The notes: generated by a model from the sequence alone, not told the origin. A stretch of 64,000 bases of DNA from Amycolatopsis sulphurea (GCF_002564045.1 NZ_PDJK01000002.1:2542001-2606000); one strand, 5' to 3'; positions 37,589 through 47,168 are shown, counted from the first letter of the stretch. Made by a program: numbers and translations.

Positions 37589-37873
37589 CAGGGTGTCGGC
37601 AACGTCGGTGTGAGGGGCCCTGCGCAGACTGCGGAGGTCCGTGAAGGTCTGTGAAGGGGCCCTTCACGGACTCAGAGTCCGTGAAGGGCCCCTTCACAGC
37701 CCGAGACAGGTCCGGCGCACAGCGCGAGGTGGTCGCGTATCTCGAGCACCTCCGCTTCGCCTGCTGCAGGGCGCAATAGATCGAGAGGGCGGGCGCCGTC
37801 GACGCGGCAGCTACGGCTCTCGCTGCTGATCACGGGGCCTCGACCAACTTTGCCGGGCCCCTGCCGGGCCCCT
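37589..37873 (+). repeat. MITE-like module, copy C, with complete palindrome
   Basis: Left terminal repeat starts CAGGGTGTCGGCAA. The full 51 bp palindrome is at 37649-37699. The right end CCGGGCCCCTG is duplicated in tandem. Flanking direct repeat GCCCGACAGGGG (37577-37588) against GCCCGGCAGGGG (37874-37885) has one mismatch. It occupies most of the 481 bp gap between the repeat-rich protein and the first GH25 gene. Confidence 0.82.
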
Positions 37874-37924
37874 GCCCGGCAGGGGCGGGACGACCGGGAG
37901 CCCTTGATCATCCAGGCCGGAGGT

Positions 37925-38800
37925 TCAGCCGTTGGCGAGCGCCTGCAGCCGGTCGTAGGCACCGTTGAAGGTGTCCTGGTCCAGCGGGCTGGAGGTGTAC
38001 TGCCACACGGTGTAGACGCCCCAGCCCGAGGGCAGTGCGCCCACCGACGAGGCGTACCGCGCCACCCACAGCGGGGCGGTGGCGGAGAAATCGCCGTCCA
38101 CGCACTGGTTCCACCAGCTGGCAGAGGTGTAGATCACCGGCCAGCGACCGGTTTTGGCGTGGTAGGTGTCGTGGAAGTCCTTGATCCACGCGGTCATCGC
38201 CGGTTTGCTGAGCCCGTAACAGGTCGCGCCGTAGGGGTTGTACTCCATGTCCAGTGCGCCGGGCAGCGTCTTGCCGTCACCGGACCAGCCACCGCCGTGC
38301 GCGACGAAGTAGTTCGCCTGCGCCGCGCCGCTCGCGGTGTTCGGCGTGGCGAAGTGGTACGCGCCGCGGATGAAGCCCTGGTCGTAGGAGCCGTTGTACT
38401 GCTGCGCGAAGTACGGGTTGGTGTAGTTCGTGCTCTCGGTCGCTTTGGTCCAGACGAATCGCTTGCCCTGGTTCCACCAGCTTGCCCAGTCGACGTTGCG
38501 CTGGTAACTCGCCACGTCCATACCGGCCACTGTGGCCAGTACCTGGTTCGCCGCGGCGGCTGCGGGCTGCGGCCGCTGCGCGGCGGTCCGCGACTGCGGG
38601 GTGGACTGATCCCCTTCGACCCGGCGGATCTGCGAGCCCATGGTGTGGTTGTGCGCCTGGATGTCGGCATTGATCGTGGCGATCCCGGTGGTGTCCGGGG
38701 CGGCCGAGGCCTGGGTCGAGGCACCGAGCAGGAGTGCCACGACCGGAATGGTCAGAGCGGAGAACAGTGTGCTGCGCCGTCCTCTTCTGGGAGTGGACAT
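37925..38800 (-). CDS. Secreted GH25 lysozyme (muramidase) 1
   Basis: 291 aa. The signal peptide ends near ASAAP (about residue 33). A Gln/Ala-rich spacer leads to a glycoside hydrolase 25 domain, from AGMDVASYQ (first catalytic-site Asp) to DMEYNPYG, which carries the DxE pair with the catalytic Glu. YTSASWWNQC and PLWVARYASSVG are family features. It cleaves the N-acetylmuramyl-glucosamine bond of peptidoglycan outside the cell. A paralogue lies 175 bp upstream on the same strand. Confidence 0.92.
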   Translation of the reverse strand: MSTPRRGRRSTLFSALTIPVVALLLGASTQASAAPDTTGIATINADIQAHNHTMGSQIRRVEGDQSTPQSRTAAQRPQPAAAAANQVLATVAGMDVASYQRNVDWASWWNQGKRFVWTKATESTNYTNPYFAQQYNGSYDQGFIRGAYHFATPNTASGAAQANYFVAHGGGWSGDGKTLPGALDMEYNPYGATCYGLSKPAMTAWIKDFHDTYHAKTGRWPVIYTSASWWNQCVDGDFSATAPLWVARYASSVGALPSGWGVYTVWQYTSSPLDQDTFNGAYDRLQALANG

Positions 38801-38975
38801 CGTCGAATCCCTTCACAGATACCCTCGCGGTGGGCGGCTATGTGCAGGTAGCCGCCACGGAAGAGATTCTTGGCCACGAATCGGCGTTTGTCACCAAGTT
38901 CCGTGAAAATGAGCAGACACGTGGGTGATTTTTCCGCAGGAGATACGCGGCAATTCGTGACGCGACCACAAATGT

Positions 38976-39788
38976 TCACCCGATTGCCAGATTGCGCAAT
39001 GCGCTCGCCGTTCCGTTGAGCCAGTTCTGGTCGCCGGGCAGTGAACCGGAGTTCGCGAACTGCCAAATCGCCTGCTGCCCCCAGCCCGCGGGCAGCTCGC
39101 CGACCTTGGTGTTGTAGCGCGCGAGCCACAGCGGGTTCCCGCCGAACGCGGCGCTGTTGCCGGTGCAGGTCTTCCACCAGCTAGTCGACGTGTAAATGGT
39201 GGGCAGCCGGCCGGTACGTGCGCGATAGGTTTCGGAGAAGGCCTTGATCCACGCGACCATTCCGGCCGCGTCCTTGCCGTAACACGTTTCGCCGTAGGGG
39301 TTGTACTCCGCGTCGAGCGCGCCGGGCAGGGTCTTGCCGTCGGCCGACCAGCCGCCGCCATGCGCGAGGAAGTACTCGGCCTGTGCCGCGCCGTCGGATA
39401 CGTCCGGCCGCGCGAAGTGGTATGAACCACGCACGATCCCGGCGCCGTACGCGCCGTTGTACTGCTGAGCGAACTGCGGGTTGACGAACCCGGTCCCCTC
39501 GGTTGCCTTGATGTAGACGAACTTCGCGCCCGCGCTTGCCGCGCCCGCCCAGTTCACCGCCCCCTGGTGCCCGCTCACGTCGTGGCCGAGCAACTGGTCG
39601 GCCGCGCTGTACTCCACGGGGCTGCCCGCGACGCCTTCGTGCCGGGCGATCTGGGAGCCGGCGTAGTTGTCCTGCGCGCCCGCGTAACTCGGCGCCGCGG
39701 TGGCCGCGGACGTGGTGCACAAGGCCGCGCCGGTGACCCCGGCGAGCAGTACCGCGCTCCAGCGCAGCAGCGGATGACGAGACTTCAC
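38976..39788 (-). CDS. Secreted GH25 lysozyme (muramidase) 2
   Basis: 270 aa, paralogue of the next gene downstream. Signal peptide (TGAALCTTSAATAA), then a GH25 domain with GHDVSGHQG, EGTGFVNPQFAQQYNGAYG and the active-site DAEYNPYG. It shares the conserved Cys in NPYGETCYGKD. The tandem pair probably arose by duplication, and the spacers between signal and catalytic domain have diverged. They may have different timing or target glycans. Confidence 0.92.
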   Translation of the reverse strand: MKSRHPLLRWSAVLLAGVTGAALCTTSAATAAPSYAGAQDNYAGSQIARHEGVAGSPVEYSAADQLLGHDVSGHQGAVNWAGAASAGAKFVYIKATEGTGFVNPQFAQQYNGAYGAGIVRGSYHFARPDVSDGAAQAEYFLAHGGGWSADGKTLPGALDAEYNPYGETCYGKDAAGMVAWIKAFSETYRARTGRLPTIYTSTSWWKTCTGNSAAFGGNPLWLARYNTKVGELPAGWGQQAIWQFANSGSLPGDQNWLNGTASALRNLAIG

Positions 39789-39926
39789 GCTGGACTCCCA
39801 ACCGGACGCTTGTACTCCTGCCCGTTGTCACCATGCCCGGCGGGCGCGATTCCGGCGAATCGGTGATCACTCAGTTGGGTGTTATTCCCAGGTCGAAGGC
39901 CTGTGGATGGTTCAGTGGGTGACGCC

Positions 39927-40580
39927 TCAGCGACGTTCTTCGGCGAGCGCCCGCAGCAGCTGGTCGGCGGGGATCACGGCCGTGATCAGATCGTGCGGGT
40001 TGATCGCCACCGGATGCCCGGCGAGCAATGCCACGATGTCCCGGCCGGTCACCGCGCGGGCGTGCGGCCATTCCCGTGGCACCAGTGCCTTTGCCGTGTA
40101 CGCGGGCACCATCACCCGGCCGTCGGCGTTGTGGAAGCCGATCACGGTGCGCTGTGCGGGAGAGAGCGCGTAGACGAACAGCGTGGCGCGCAGGACGGCG
40201 CGCGGCAGGTCTTCGGCCGGACGGTGCTCGGTGCGCACGAGCTGCAGCAGCCGTTCGAGATCGTTGCGCGGCTCGGGGAATCCGAGCGCCTTCGGCGAGG
40301 GGCGGTAGCGGTCGTTGGGGTGGAAGTCCTCGACGACATCGCCGGTCCCGCTGACCGGGTACGCGCCCACCACGGCCCACGACGGCACCGGGCCGCGGGC
40401 GTCGAAGGCCTCATCGATGACGTACAGCCAGCTGTTCGGGTTGGTACGGGCGTTTTCCCGCATTTCCGGGCTGATCTCCGGTTTGCCTTGCGGTCCACGG
40501 CGCGGATACGCGTTCCGTCGCGCGCGCCGCCCTGCCGGGGCCTGGGAAACCATCCGATCTGCCTCGTCCCGCTGCGCCAT
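39927..40580 (-). CDS. Type VII secretion-associated protein (SseB-like)
   Basis: 217 aa without signal or membrane segments. Conserved motifs NPNSWLYVIDEAFD, PSWAVVGAYPV, DDFHPNDRYRPSP-like (EDFHPNDRYRPSP) and VIGFHNADGRVMVPAYTA match a small actinobacterial family annotated as type VII secretion system-associated; the exact function is unknown to me. The ATG at 40580 is the first plausible start. No ESX core genes are in the window, but the WXG100-SLT protein at the left edge is a possible pathway mate. Confidence 0.7.
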   Translation of the reverse strand: MAQRDEADRMVSQAPAGRRARRNAYPRRGPQGKPEISPEMRENARTNPNSWLYVIDEAFDARGPVPSWAVVGAYPVSGTGDVVEDFHPNDRYRPSPKALGFPEPRNDLERLLQLVRTEHRPAEDLPRAVLRATLFVYALSPAQRTVIGFHNADGRVMVPAYTAKALVPREWPHARAVTGRDIVALLAGHPVAINPHDLITAVIPADQLLRALAEERR

Positions 40581-40639
40581 CGCCGTCCCTCGGTGCCGGG
40601 TGCCTGCTAGTCCGTCTGCCGTCACTCTACTGTTGACGC

Positions 40640-41020
40640 ATGGCCTCTTCGCGTTCGGTCGATCCCGCTGAGTTACGGGCCGCGGTGCTGGCGGTGTCGG
40701 ATTGGTTGCGAGGTGAGGGCCCCGAACCGGCCCGCGCGGAACTGGCTGCGGCGGTGCGGTTGAGCCTGCGCGCGCTCGCGCAGGACGCGCCGGGGCACAG
40801 TGTCGAAGTACGGGTACCGCCATTCGCCGCCGTGCAGTGCGTGGCGGGTCCGCGGCACACCAGGGGCACGCCGCCGAACGTGGTGGAAACGGATCCGCGG
40901 ACCTGGCTGGAATTGGCCACCGGGAGGGTGGACTGGGCGGAGGCGGTCGCCGCCGCGCGGGTGTCGGCCTCGGGTAGCCGGGCCGACCTCGCGCACTGGT
41001 TGCCGCTGCTGCGGTCCTAG
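40640..41020 (+). CDS. Sterol carrier-family protein
   Basis: 126 aa, single domain. The segment SVEVRVPPFAAVQCVAGPRHTRGTPPNVVETDP and the closing DLAHWLPLL (read in parts) match the small bacterial SCP-2-like family that sits next to purF in mycobacteria (Rv0807 in M. tuberculosis, from memory). Here it is about 4.5 kb from purF, with XRE, PadR and DUF397 genes in between. The ligand is unknown. Confidence 0.78.
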   Translation: MASSRSVDPAELRAAVLAVSDWLRGEGPEPARAELAAAVRLSLRALAQDAPGHSVEVRVPPFAAVQCVAGPRHTRGTPPNVVETDPRTWLELATGRVDWAEAVAAARVSASGSRADLAHWLPLLRS

Positions 41021-41201
41021 CCGGTTCCGGGTGGGAGATTGACGATAATCGTGTTCGACTTTGTGCTGGCCACGGGGAATTCTCCGGCACCGAACCCGTC
41101 CACGGCCTGTAGGGTGCTATCCCGGTCGGCACCCGGGGTGTAGTTTGGGTGGTCGGAATTCGGTATCCCAACCGACGAGCGGCGTACGAAAGGGCCCGGT
41201 C

Positions 41202-42080
41202 ATGAACGCGGTGAACGCGCCCGGCGGCGAGCAGAGCCTCGGCCCGACTGCGCGCCGGATGATCCTCGGATCGCAGCTGCGCAAGCTGCGTGAGGAGGCC
41301 GGGATCACCAGGCAGCAGGCCGGGTACAACATCCGCGGTTCGGAGTCGAAGATCTCGCGGCTGGAGCTGGGCCGGGTGGGCTTCAAGGAACGGGACGTCG
41401 CCGACCTGCTCACCATGTACGGCGTGGCCGAGGACGAGGAACGCCAGGCGTTCCTCGACATGGTCAAGCAATCCAACGAGGCGGGCTGGTGGCGCCGGTT
41501 CGGCGACACCGTGCCGACCTGGTTCACCGGTCTGGTCGGGCTGGAGGAGGCCGCGTCCCGGATTCAGATCTGGGAGCCGCTGTTCGTGTCCGGCCTGCTG
41601 CAGATCGAGCCGTACGCCAGGGCGATCGTCAGCCACGGCCGTTCGGAGATGTCCGACGAGCGGGTGGACCAGCTGGTCGCCCTGCGCATGCGGCGGCAGA
41701 AGATGCTGGCCCGCCCGGACGCGCCCCGGATCTGGGCGGTGCTCGACGAATCGGTGCTGGAGCGCCAGATCGGCGGGCCGAAGGTGTTCAAGCAGCAGCT
41801 GGAGTACCTGCTCGAGGTGACCACGCTGCCGCATGTCTCGGTGCAGATCCTGCCGTTCTGCCGGAGCGGGCTGTCCGCCGAGCACGCGTTCTCCCTGCTG
41901 CGCTTCGCCGAAACCGAACTCCCGAACATCGTCTACATCGAGTACCTGACCGGCGCGCACTACCTGGACAAGCGCGACGAGATCGAGAAGTACGGCCGGG
42001 CGCTGGACCTGCTCGCCGTCGACGCGGAGACTCCGGAGCGCAGCCGCTCCCGCATCGCCAAGCGCCGCCAGGAAATCTGA
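41202..42080 (+). CDS. XRE-family regulator with DUF5753 domain
   Basis: 292 aa. The helix-turn-helix (about residues 22-80) reads LGSQLRKLREEAGITRQQAG and SESKISRLELGRVGF. DUF5753 follows, with YEPLF-like WEPLFVSGLLQIEPYARAIV and LPFCRSGLSAEHAFSLLRF. ATG at 41202. No DUF397 gene is directly downstream; the only clear one in the window starts 2.5 kb on, past the decayed monooxygenase and PadR, so the original pair may have been split. Confidence 0.9.
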   Translation: MNAVNAPGGEQSLGPTARRMILGSQLRKLREEAGITRQQAGYNIRGSESKISRLELGRVGFKERDVADLLTMYGVAEDEERQAFLDMVKQSNEAGWWRRFGDTVPTWFTGLVGLEEAASRIQIWEPLFVSGLLQIEPYARAIVSHGRSEMSDERVDQLVALRMRRQKMLARPDAPRIWAVLDESVLERQIGGPKVFKQQLEYLLEVTTLPHVSVQILPFCRSGLSAEHAFSLLRFAETELPNIVYIEYLTGAHYLDKRDEIEKYGRALDLLAVDAETPERSRSRIAKRRQEI

Positions 42081-42084
42081 CTGC

Positions 42085-43497
42085 TCAGCTGCTGTGCAAT
42101 GCCCGGCCGAGTGCTTCGGCCGGCCCCGCGGTGGAAGCCGCCCTCGCCCGCCAGGCGAGGTACCCGTCCGGCCGCACGAGCACCGCACCGGAGCCGTATC
42201 GCTCGGCCCATCCGTCGGCTCGTTCCGCACGACAAGCCCGGATACCGGCCGCACGCGCCGCTTCCGTCCATTCCGGACTGTCGCAGAGCAGAACGAACTC
42301 GGCGACGAGGAGGTCGTGCACCGCTTGTTCGCCGAGCCAGAGGTGAGGCACCCGCGCACCGACTCTCGCGACGGGTTCGTTTCCGGATCTCGTGCCGTCC
42401 TGCCGATCCCCTAGCAGACGCCGAAGATCTGGGCGTGCGGGTCCGTTCCCTCCGGTTCGGCCTGGCCGCTCATCCTCGCCTCCTGGTGCGCGACGATCGT
42501 CGGCGCCAACCTCTCGGCCAGGGCCGGCGCTCGGCGTCGTAGGTGTCGAGAAGCGCCCCGGAGCACTGCGGCGAGTTTCCACGTCAGTTTGCGCGCGTCC
42601 TGCACCCCGGCGAGCGCACCCGCCGGTGGCCGTACGTGCGCGCTGTCGCCGACCAGGAAGACTTTGCCCGCCCGGTACCGCTCGGCGACGCCGACGATTT
42701 CGACGTCGATGCCCCGGCCTAGGGCGGTCTGCACGAGCCGTCGGCAACGCATTTCAGTGAAGTCGGTCACGGACTCGGTGGCCGGTTCGTACCGACCGAA
42801 AGCTGCCAGCGGTCTTGTTCGGCGGTGCTGACCAGCCCGCCGAAGAACCCGGCCGGGTTGGCGATGGTCCAGAACAGCGCCCGGCGCGGGAGGAGACCGG
42901 GCAGCTCGGCATGGAACACGGTGTGCTGGAAAGTTCGCTCCCCGGTGCGGCCGATGCCGAGCCGCTACCGGATCGGGCTCCGGTTCCCGTCCACGGCGAT
43001 CAGGTAGCCGGTCCGGACTGTCTGCTGTTCGCCCGTGCCACGGTTTTCCAGCGTGGCCGTCACTCCGTCTGCGTTGGTCTCGAACGTCCGCAGCTCGGTG
43101 TCGAAGAGGTGCTCGGCACCTGCCGAAGCGGCCGCATCGATCAGGATCGGCTCGACGGTGTTCTGATCGGCCATGCAGAACTCACCGGCGGTGAGATCCA
43201 GCAGTCCGCGCGGCTCCTCCGCGTCGTACAACCACTGCCATTCGCCCGCGAGCGTCTCGCACCGGGCAACGCCGGCCTCGGCGTCGAACGGTGCTCCCGC
43301 GCGGGTGACCGCATCGGCGATCCCGTATGCGCGGTAGATCTCCATGGTCCGCTGAATGATCCCGCGGGCGCGTCCGTGGCTCGACACCCCAGCGTGCCGA
43401 TCCACCAGAAGCGGCGGAACCCCTTGCCGGGCAAGGAAAGCGCGCTGGTGAGCCCGTCGCCGGCGATCAGGACCGGTACCTGCTTGAGGACGGTCTC
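42085..43497 (-). pseudogene. Decayed FAD-dependent aromatic monooxygenase
   Basis: Pieces in three frames read together as one flavin hydroxylase of the tetracycline/anthracycline hydroxylase type. The N-terminal VPVLIAGDGLTSA is in one frame. FLARQGVPPLLVDRHAG, RTMEIYRAYGI and [13 protein letters not shown] are in a second. [29 protein letters not shown] (the GD motif, read in parts) and the C-terminal thioredoxin-like tail are in others. Several frameshifts and short deletions separate them. It lies directly downstream of the PadR gene, so it was probably its target. Confidence 0.8.
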
Positions 43498-44117
43498 TCT
43501 TCTTCCTCGGCCTGCCTCGCGGCGAATTCCGCGGCGGCCTGCCGCACCCACCCCTCGGACCAGCCGGCCACCCCACTGCGAAGATCGGCGACGAACGTCC
43601 GCAGCCACCGGTGTTCCGCGCTCAGCAGCGCCTGCCGGTACTCCTCTTCCACCAGAAAGACCCGGCCGGCCTCGGCGGTCTCGGCAAGCACCCCGGAGAC
43701 TTCCGCGAGTTCCGCGTCGACCGCGGCCAGGCGTGCCTCCAGCTGCGTCACCGCTTCCTCCGGGCTCACCATGACCAGGAAGGACAGCCCGACCGGGAAC
43801 TCCGGAAACTCGCTACCGGTGGTCGCGAGCATCTCCTTGATCCAGGACCGAGCCGTCGCCAGCCCTTTCTCGGTGACGGCGTACACCGTTCGCTCCGGCC
43901 GCCCTTCCTCGCGCGCGGTCCCCTCGACCCGGATCAGCCCGAGCGCGCGTAACCGTTCGATCGTCTGGTAGATGCTGGCCCGCTGCCGCACGTTGACGAC
44001 CCGGTCCTTGCCGTAGTCCTTGATCAGCTTCTGGATGCGATAGGCGTGCATCGGCTCCGCGGCGAGGATGCCGAGCACGGTGAGCCCCAGTGCGGACCGC
44101 TTGCCGGTGGTGGCCAT
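43467..44117 (-). CDS. PadR-family transcriptional regulator
   Basis: 216 aa. A winged helix in residues 8-95 (GLTVLGILAAEPMHAYRIQK, SIYQTIERLRALGLIRVEG, GRPERTVYAVTEKG) is followed by a C-terminal helical dimer domain. The tail overlaps the decayed monooxygenase start by about 30 bp. PadR proteins usually repress a neighbouring detoxification or efflux gene and themselves. An inverted repeat overlaps its start codon, which fits self-repression. Confidence 0.88.
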   Translation of the reverse strand: MATTGKRSALGLTVLGILAAEPMHAYRIQKLIKDYGKDRVVNVRQRASIYQTIERLRALGLIRVEGTAREEGRPERTVYAVTEKGLATARSWIKEMLATTGSEFPEFPVGLSFLVMVSPEEAVTQLEARLAAVDAELAEVSGVLAETAEAGRVFLVEEEYRQALLSAEHRWLRTFVADLRSGVAGWSEGWVRQAAAEFAARQAEEEERPSSSRYRS

Positions 44118-44149
44118 AGTAATGATCTTACTAGTTTTGTCATGACTAT
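44116..44149. promoter_or_regulatory. Probable PadR operator
   Basis: Arms ATAGTAATGA (44116-44125) and TCATGACTAT (44140-44149), 9 of 10 complementary with a 14 bp AT-rich spacer. The first arm covers the PadR start codon. PadR operators are typically ATG(T)-N8-(A)CAT-like AT-rich dyads, which this resembles. Confidence 0.5.
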
Positions 44150-44535
44150 TTCAGGCCGGTTGCCTGCTCGGTGAATCCCTCCGGATGACCGCTTGCCGGG
44201 CGTGCGCCCCCGGTCGCTGAGTCGACCGAGAGTGATCGACCTTCACTCACTGCACTTAGGGGTCCTCACTGGATGTGATCAACTCGGCGCCAAAATTTCG
44301 CTCTCCGTAGAAAATCACCAAGAAGCAGCTACTCTCAGTGTTATTTAGCCCTTTCGGGTAGTGCTCAAATCACCCGGTAGGGAGTTTTTGCTGCGAACGG
44401 TCGCTACGCAGTGAGAAATTTGCACAAAGTTCTGCACGTGCATTTACCGTTGCATGCGCGCGTGCTAGCGTCCGAGTCGCAGGCAAATGCACATGCAGAT
44501 TCCGGAGCTTCTCGTCGTTTTGGAAGGTGGGCACC
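44150..44535. other. Low-GC intergenic region upstream of DUF397
   Basis: 386 bp with no gene. It is clearly richer in A/T than its flanks, especially 44290-44420 (CAAAATTTCGCTC, GTTATTTAGCCC). Near the DUF397 end, related GTGCATTT/TTGCATGC/AATGCACATGC motifs recur and may bind a regulator such as an XRE protein. Confidence 0.4.
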
Positions 44536-44775
44536 ATGGCTGAGCGGTTCGAGAACGGCATTCCGGCTGATCGTCTGACCGGAGTCCAGTGGCGTAAGGC
44601 GAGTTACAGCGGCGCGGTGGGCAACTGCGTCGAGGTGGCGCCGCTGACCTCGGGTGAAATCGCGATGCGGAACTCGCGTTTCCCGGGAGGGCCGGCGCTG
44701 GTCTACACGCGTGCCGAGATGGCCGCCTTCCTCGCGGGAGCGAAGGACGGCGAATTCGACGATGTCCTCGGCTGA
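44536..44775 (+). CDS. DUF397-domain protein
   Basis: 79 aa. The diagnostic stretch is VQWRKASYSGAVGNCVEVAPL, followed by IAMRNSRFPGGPALVYTRAEMAAFL. Such proteins work with DUF5753-XRE regulators as small partners in actinobacterial development and secondary metabolism. The ATG at 44536 follows GGAAGGTGGG. Its stop overlaps the next gene's start region by 14 bp. Its XRE partner may be the gene at 41202 or one elsewhere. Confidence 0.88.
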   Translation: MAERFENGIPADRLTGVQWRKASYSGAVGNCVEVAPLTSGEIAMRNSRFPGGPALVYTRAEMAAFLAGAKDGEFDDVLG

Positions 44776-45139
44776 TGTCGAAAGTGGCCTGCAGGAGCTG
44801 ATCGCGCGCGGCTACCGGTTCGTGCACCCGACCGACGAACGCGGCGAAGTTCAAGCCGTGGTCGGCGTGCGAGCCCACGACAACGTCGTCGACGTAGTCC
44901 GCCTCCGCGCGGAAGACGATGCCGAGGCCACCCGCCTCCCGGGCGGCGAAAAGAACATTTTCGCGCCCGCCACCTGCCTGTGGCGTTCTCGTGGCCCTGC
45001 GCCCGAGGTGCTCGGCGAGGTGCTGGCCCTCCCCGACGAGCCCGCCCTGGCGGCACAGTCCGCCGCCAGAGCGGCAGCGACGCGCGGCTGCTGGGTTCCC
45101 GGCCGCGGCGGCCGGTTGAAGTGGCTGGCCGCGAGCTGA
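44762..45139 (+). CDS. Hypothetical protein co-encoded with DUF397
   Basis: 125 aa with no family I recognise. It starts in a 14 bp overlap with DUF397 and carries a compact N-terminal part (LIARGYRFVHPTDERGEVQA) with an alternating beta/alpha look, then an Ala/Arg-rich tail. Codon use is typical of the genome, so it is probably real. The overlap suggests a shared transcript and a related job with the DUF397/XRE set. Confidence 0.6.
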   Translation: MSSADVESGLQELIARGYRFVHPTDERGEVQAVVGVRAHDNVVDVVRLRAEDDAEATRLPGGEKNIFAPATCLWRSRGPAPEVLGEVLALPDEPALAAQSAARAAATRGCWVPGRGGRLKWLAAS

Positions 45140-45181
45140 TCGAGGCTGCTCACTTGGCCGCATGGCCCGACTCTCTTCAGT

Positions 45182-45216
45182 GGACGGCCTGACGCGCGCT
45201 TCGCGTCGGGCCGTCC
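45182..45216 (+). terminator. Hairpin terminator after the DUF397 pair
   Basis: GGACGGCCTGACGCG with CGCGTCGGGCCGTCC (14 of 15 pairs) and a 5 nt loop, 42 bp after the stop. The 336 bp from here to purF show no gene; the purF promoter probably lies near 45500-45520 (a TTACACT -10-like element). Confidence 0.7.
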
Positions 45217-45552
45217 ATTCGGTATAACGCCGGTGCGCCCGGATTTCGTTGCGGGCAACAGGATTCACGGCCATCAGGCTGGTCGGCCACTGGCGACGTC
45301 CGAGGTGGACGAAGCCGATCCCGCGTCGTCGGCGTGAGCGCGCACACCGTGCCATCTGAGGCAGCCGACCGCCACCGCCTCTCGTCACCCGGCAGCACGA
45401 TCCGGAACGAGCGCACCGCTCTCCGGAATCCGGGGAGAAGCGGGCAGGAAGTGACCAGAACAGTGGGCAGAACCACGTCGCGTCGCGGCTGAGGTGGTCC
45501 CGGAGCGCTTACACTTGAGTCGGCCTGACCACGTCCTCTTGGGAGCACCTCG

Positions 45553-47094
45553 GTGGTTTCCGACCTCTCCGCCCGTCCTGACCAGCACGATTCCGACCAG
45601 CCAGAACCCGAACCCCGCGAAGAGTGCGGGGTCTTCGGCGTGTGGGCGCCCGGGGAAGAAGTCGCCAAGCTGTCCTACTACGGGCTCTACGCCCTGCAGC
45701 ACCGTGGGCAGGAAGCCGCGGGCATCTCCGTCTCCGACGGGTCGCAGATCGTGGTCTTCAAGGATCTCGGGCTGGTCAGCCAGGTCTTCGACGAGCAGAT
45801 CCTGCAATCCCTGCAGGGCCACATCGCGGTCGGGCACTGCCGGTACTCCACCACCGGCGCCACGATCTGGGAGAACGCCCAGCCGATCTTCCGCACCACC
45901 GCCACCGGCAGCGGGCTTTCCTTCGCGCACAACGGAAACCTCGTCAACACCGCGGAGCTGCGGGATCGCACCGCGACCGCGGGCCTCAAACCGCACGCGG
46001 GGCTGACCGGCTCCTCCAGCGACTCCGACCTGGTCTGCGGGCTGCTCGCGGCGACCGCGGCGGACAAGGGCATCGAGGCCGCCGCGATGGACCTGCTGCC
46101 CACCCTCAAGGGCGCGTTCTGCCTCGTCTTCTCCGACGAGAACACGCTCTACGCCGCCCGCGACCCGCACGGGGTGCATCCGCTGGTCCTCGGCAGGCTG
46201 GAGCGCGGCTGGGTGGTCGCCAGCGAGACCGCGGCGCTGGACATCTGCGGGGCCTCCTTCGTCCGCGAGGTCGAGCCGGGCGAGCTGATCGCCATCGACG
46301 CCGAAGGGCTGCGGTCCTCGCGGTTCGCCAACCCCGAGCCCAAGGGCTGCGTCTTCGAGTACGTCTACCTCGCCCGGCCGGACACCACCATCGCCGGGCG
46401 CAGCGTGCACGCCACCCGGGTCGAGATCGGCCGCAGGCTGGCCGGGGAGCACCCGGTGGAAGCCGACCTGGTGATGCCCGTGCCGGAATCCGGCACCCCG
46501 GCCGCGATCGGCTACGCGCAGGGCTCCGGCATCCCCTACGGCACCGGCCTGGTCAAGAACGCCTACGTCGGGCGCACCTTCATCCAGCCGTCGCAGACCA
46601 TCCGGCAGCTGGGCATCCGGCTCAAGCTGAACCCGCTGCGCGACGTGATCCGCGGCAAGCGGCTGGTCGTGGTCGACGATTCGATCGTGCGCGGCAACAC
46701 CCAGCGCGCGCTGGTCCGGATGCTGCGCGAGGCGGGTGCGCTCGAAGTGCACGTGCGCATCGCGTCGCCGCCGGTGCGATGGCCGTGCTTCTACGGCATC
46801 GACTTCGCCTCGCGGGCCGAACTGGTGGCCAACGGGGTCGACCTGGACGGCATCCGCCGCTCCATCGGAGCCGACTCGCTCGGCTACATCTCGCTCGACG
46901 GCCTGGTCGCCGCCACCGAGCAGCCCAAGTCCCGGCTGTGCACGGCCTGCTTCTCCGGCGAGTACCCGATCGCCCTGCCCGAGGACGCCCTCATCGGCAA
47001 GCACCTGCTGGAAAGCATGGATGCGGCCGGTGGCGCGGCGGCTCCGGTCAGCGCCGCCGGGTACGGTGCCGAAGACGCCGTCCGGCGTCCGTGA
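45553..47094 (+). CDS. purF: Amidophosphoribosyltransferase
   Basis: 513 aa, first committed enzyme of purine synthesis (PRPP plus glutamine to phosphoribosylamine). A 24-residue propeptide precedes the nucleophile Cys25 in EECGVFGVWAP, so maturation by propeptide removal is expected, as in the 4Fe-4S type. The PRPP loop is LVVVDDSIVRGNTQ, and Cys pairs near the C-terminus (RLCTACFSGEYP) suit a cluster. GTG start at 45553. Followed by purM after 74 bp. Confidence 0.95.
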   Translation: MVSDLSARPDQHDSDQPEPEPREECGVFGVWAPGEEVAKLSYYGLYALQHRGQEAAGISVSDGSQIVVFKDLGLVSQVFDEQILQSLQGHIAVGHCRYSTTGATIWENAQPIFRTTATGSGLSFAHNGNLVNTAELRDRTATAGLKPHAGLTGSSSDSDLVCGLLAATAADKGIEAAAMDLLPTLKGAFCLVFSDENTLYAARDPHGVHPLVLGRLERGWVVASETAALDICGASFVREVEPGELIAIDAEGLRSSRFANPEPKGCVFEYVYLARPDTTIAGRSVHATRVEIGRRLAGEHPVEADLVMPVPESGTPAAIGYAQGSGIPYGTGLVKNAYVGRTFIQPSQTIRQLGIRLKLNPLRDVIRGKRLVVVDDSIVRGNTQRALVRMLREAGALEVHVRIASPPVRWPCFYGIDFASRAELVANGVDLDGIRRSIGADSLGYISLDGLVAATEQPKSRLCTACFSGEYPIALPEDALIGKHLLESMDAAGGAAAPVSAAGYGAEDAVRRP

Positions 47095-47168
47095 GCACCG
47101 TGATCACAGGCACAATCGACCACACGCACATCAGTTCAGCCAGAAGTCCAGAGAGGGAGTCCGTCTCC

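Noticed and set aside
45624..47168. Open frame continuing the purM frame back through purF
   Set aside because: It is the +3 shadow of purF; the translation is Arg/Gly/Ala-rich, and purM starts at 47169 with its own ribosome site.
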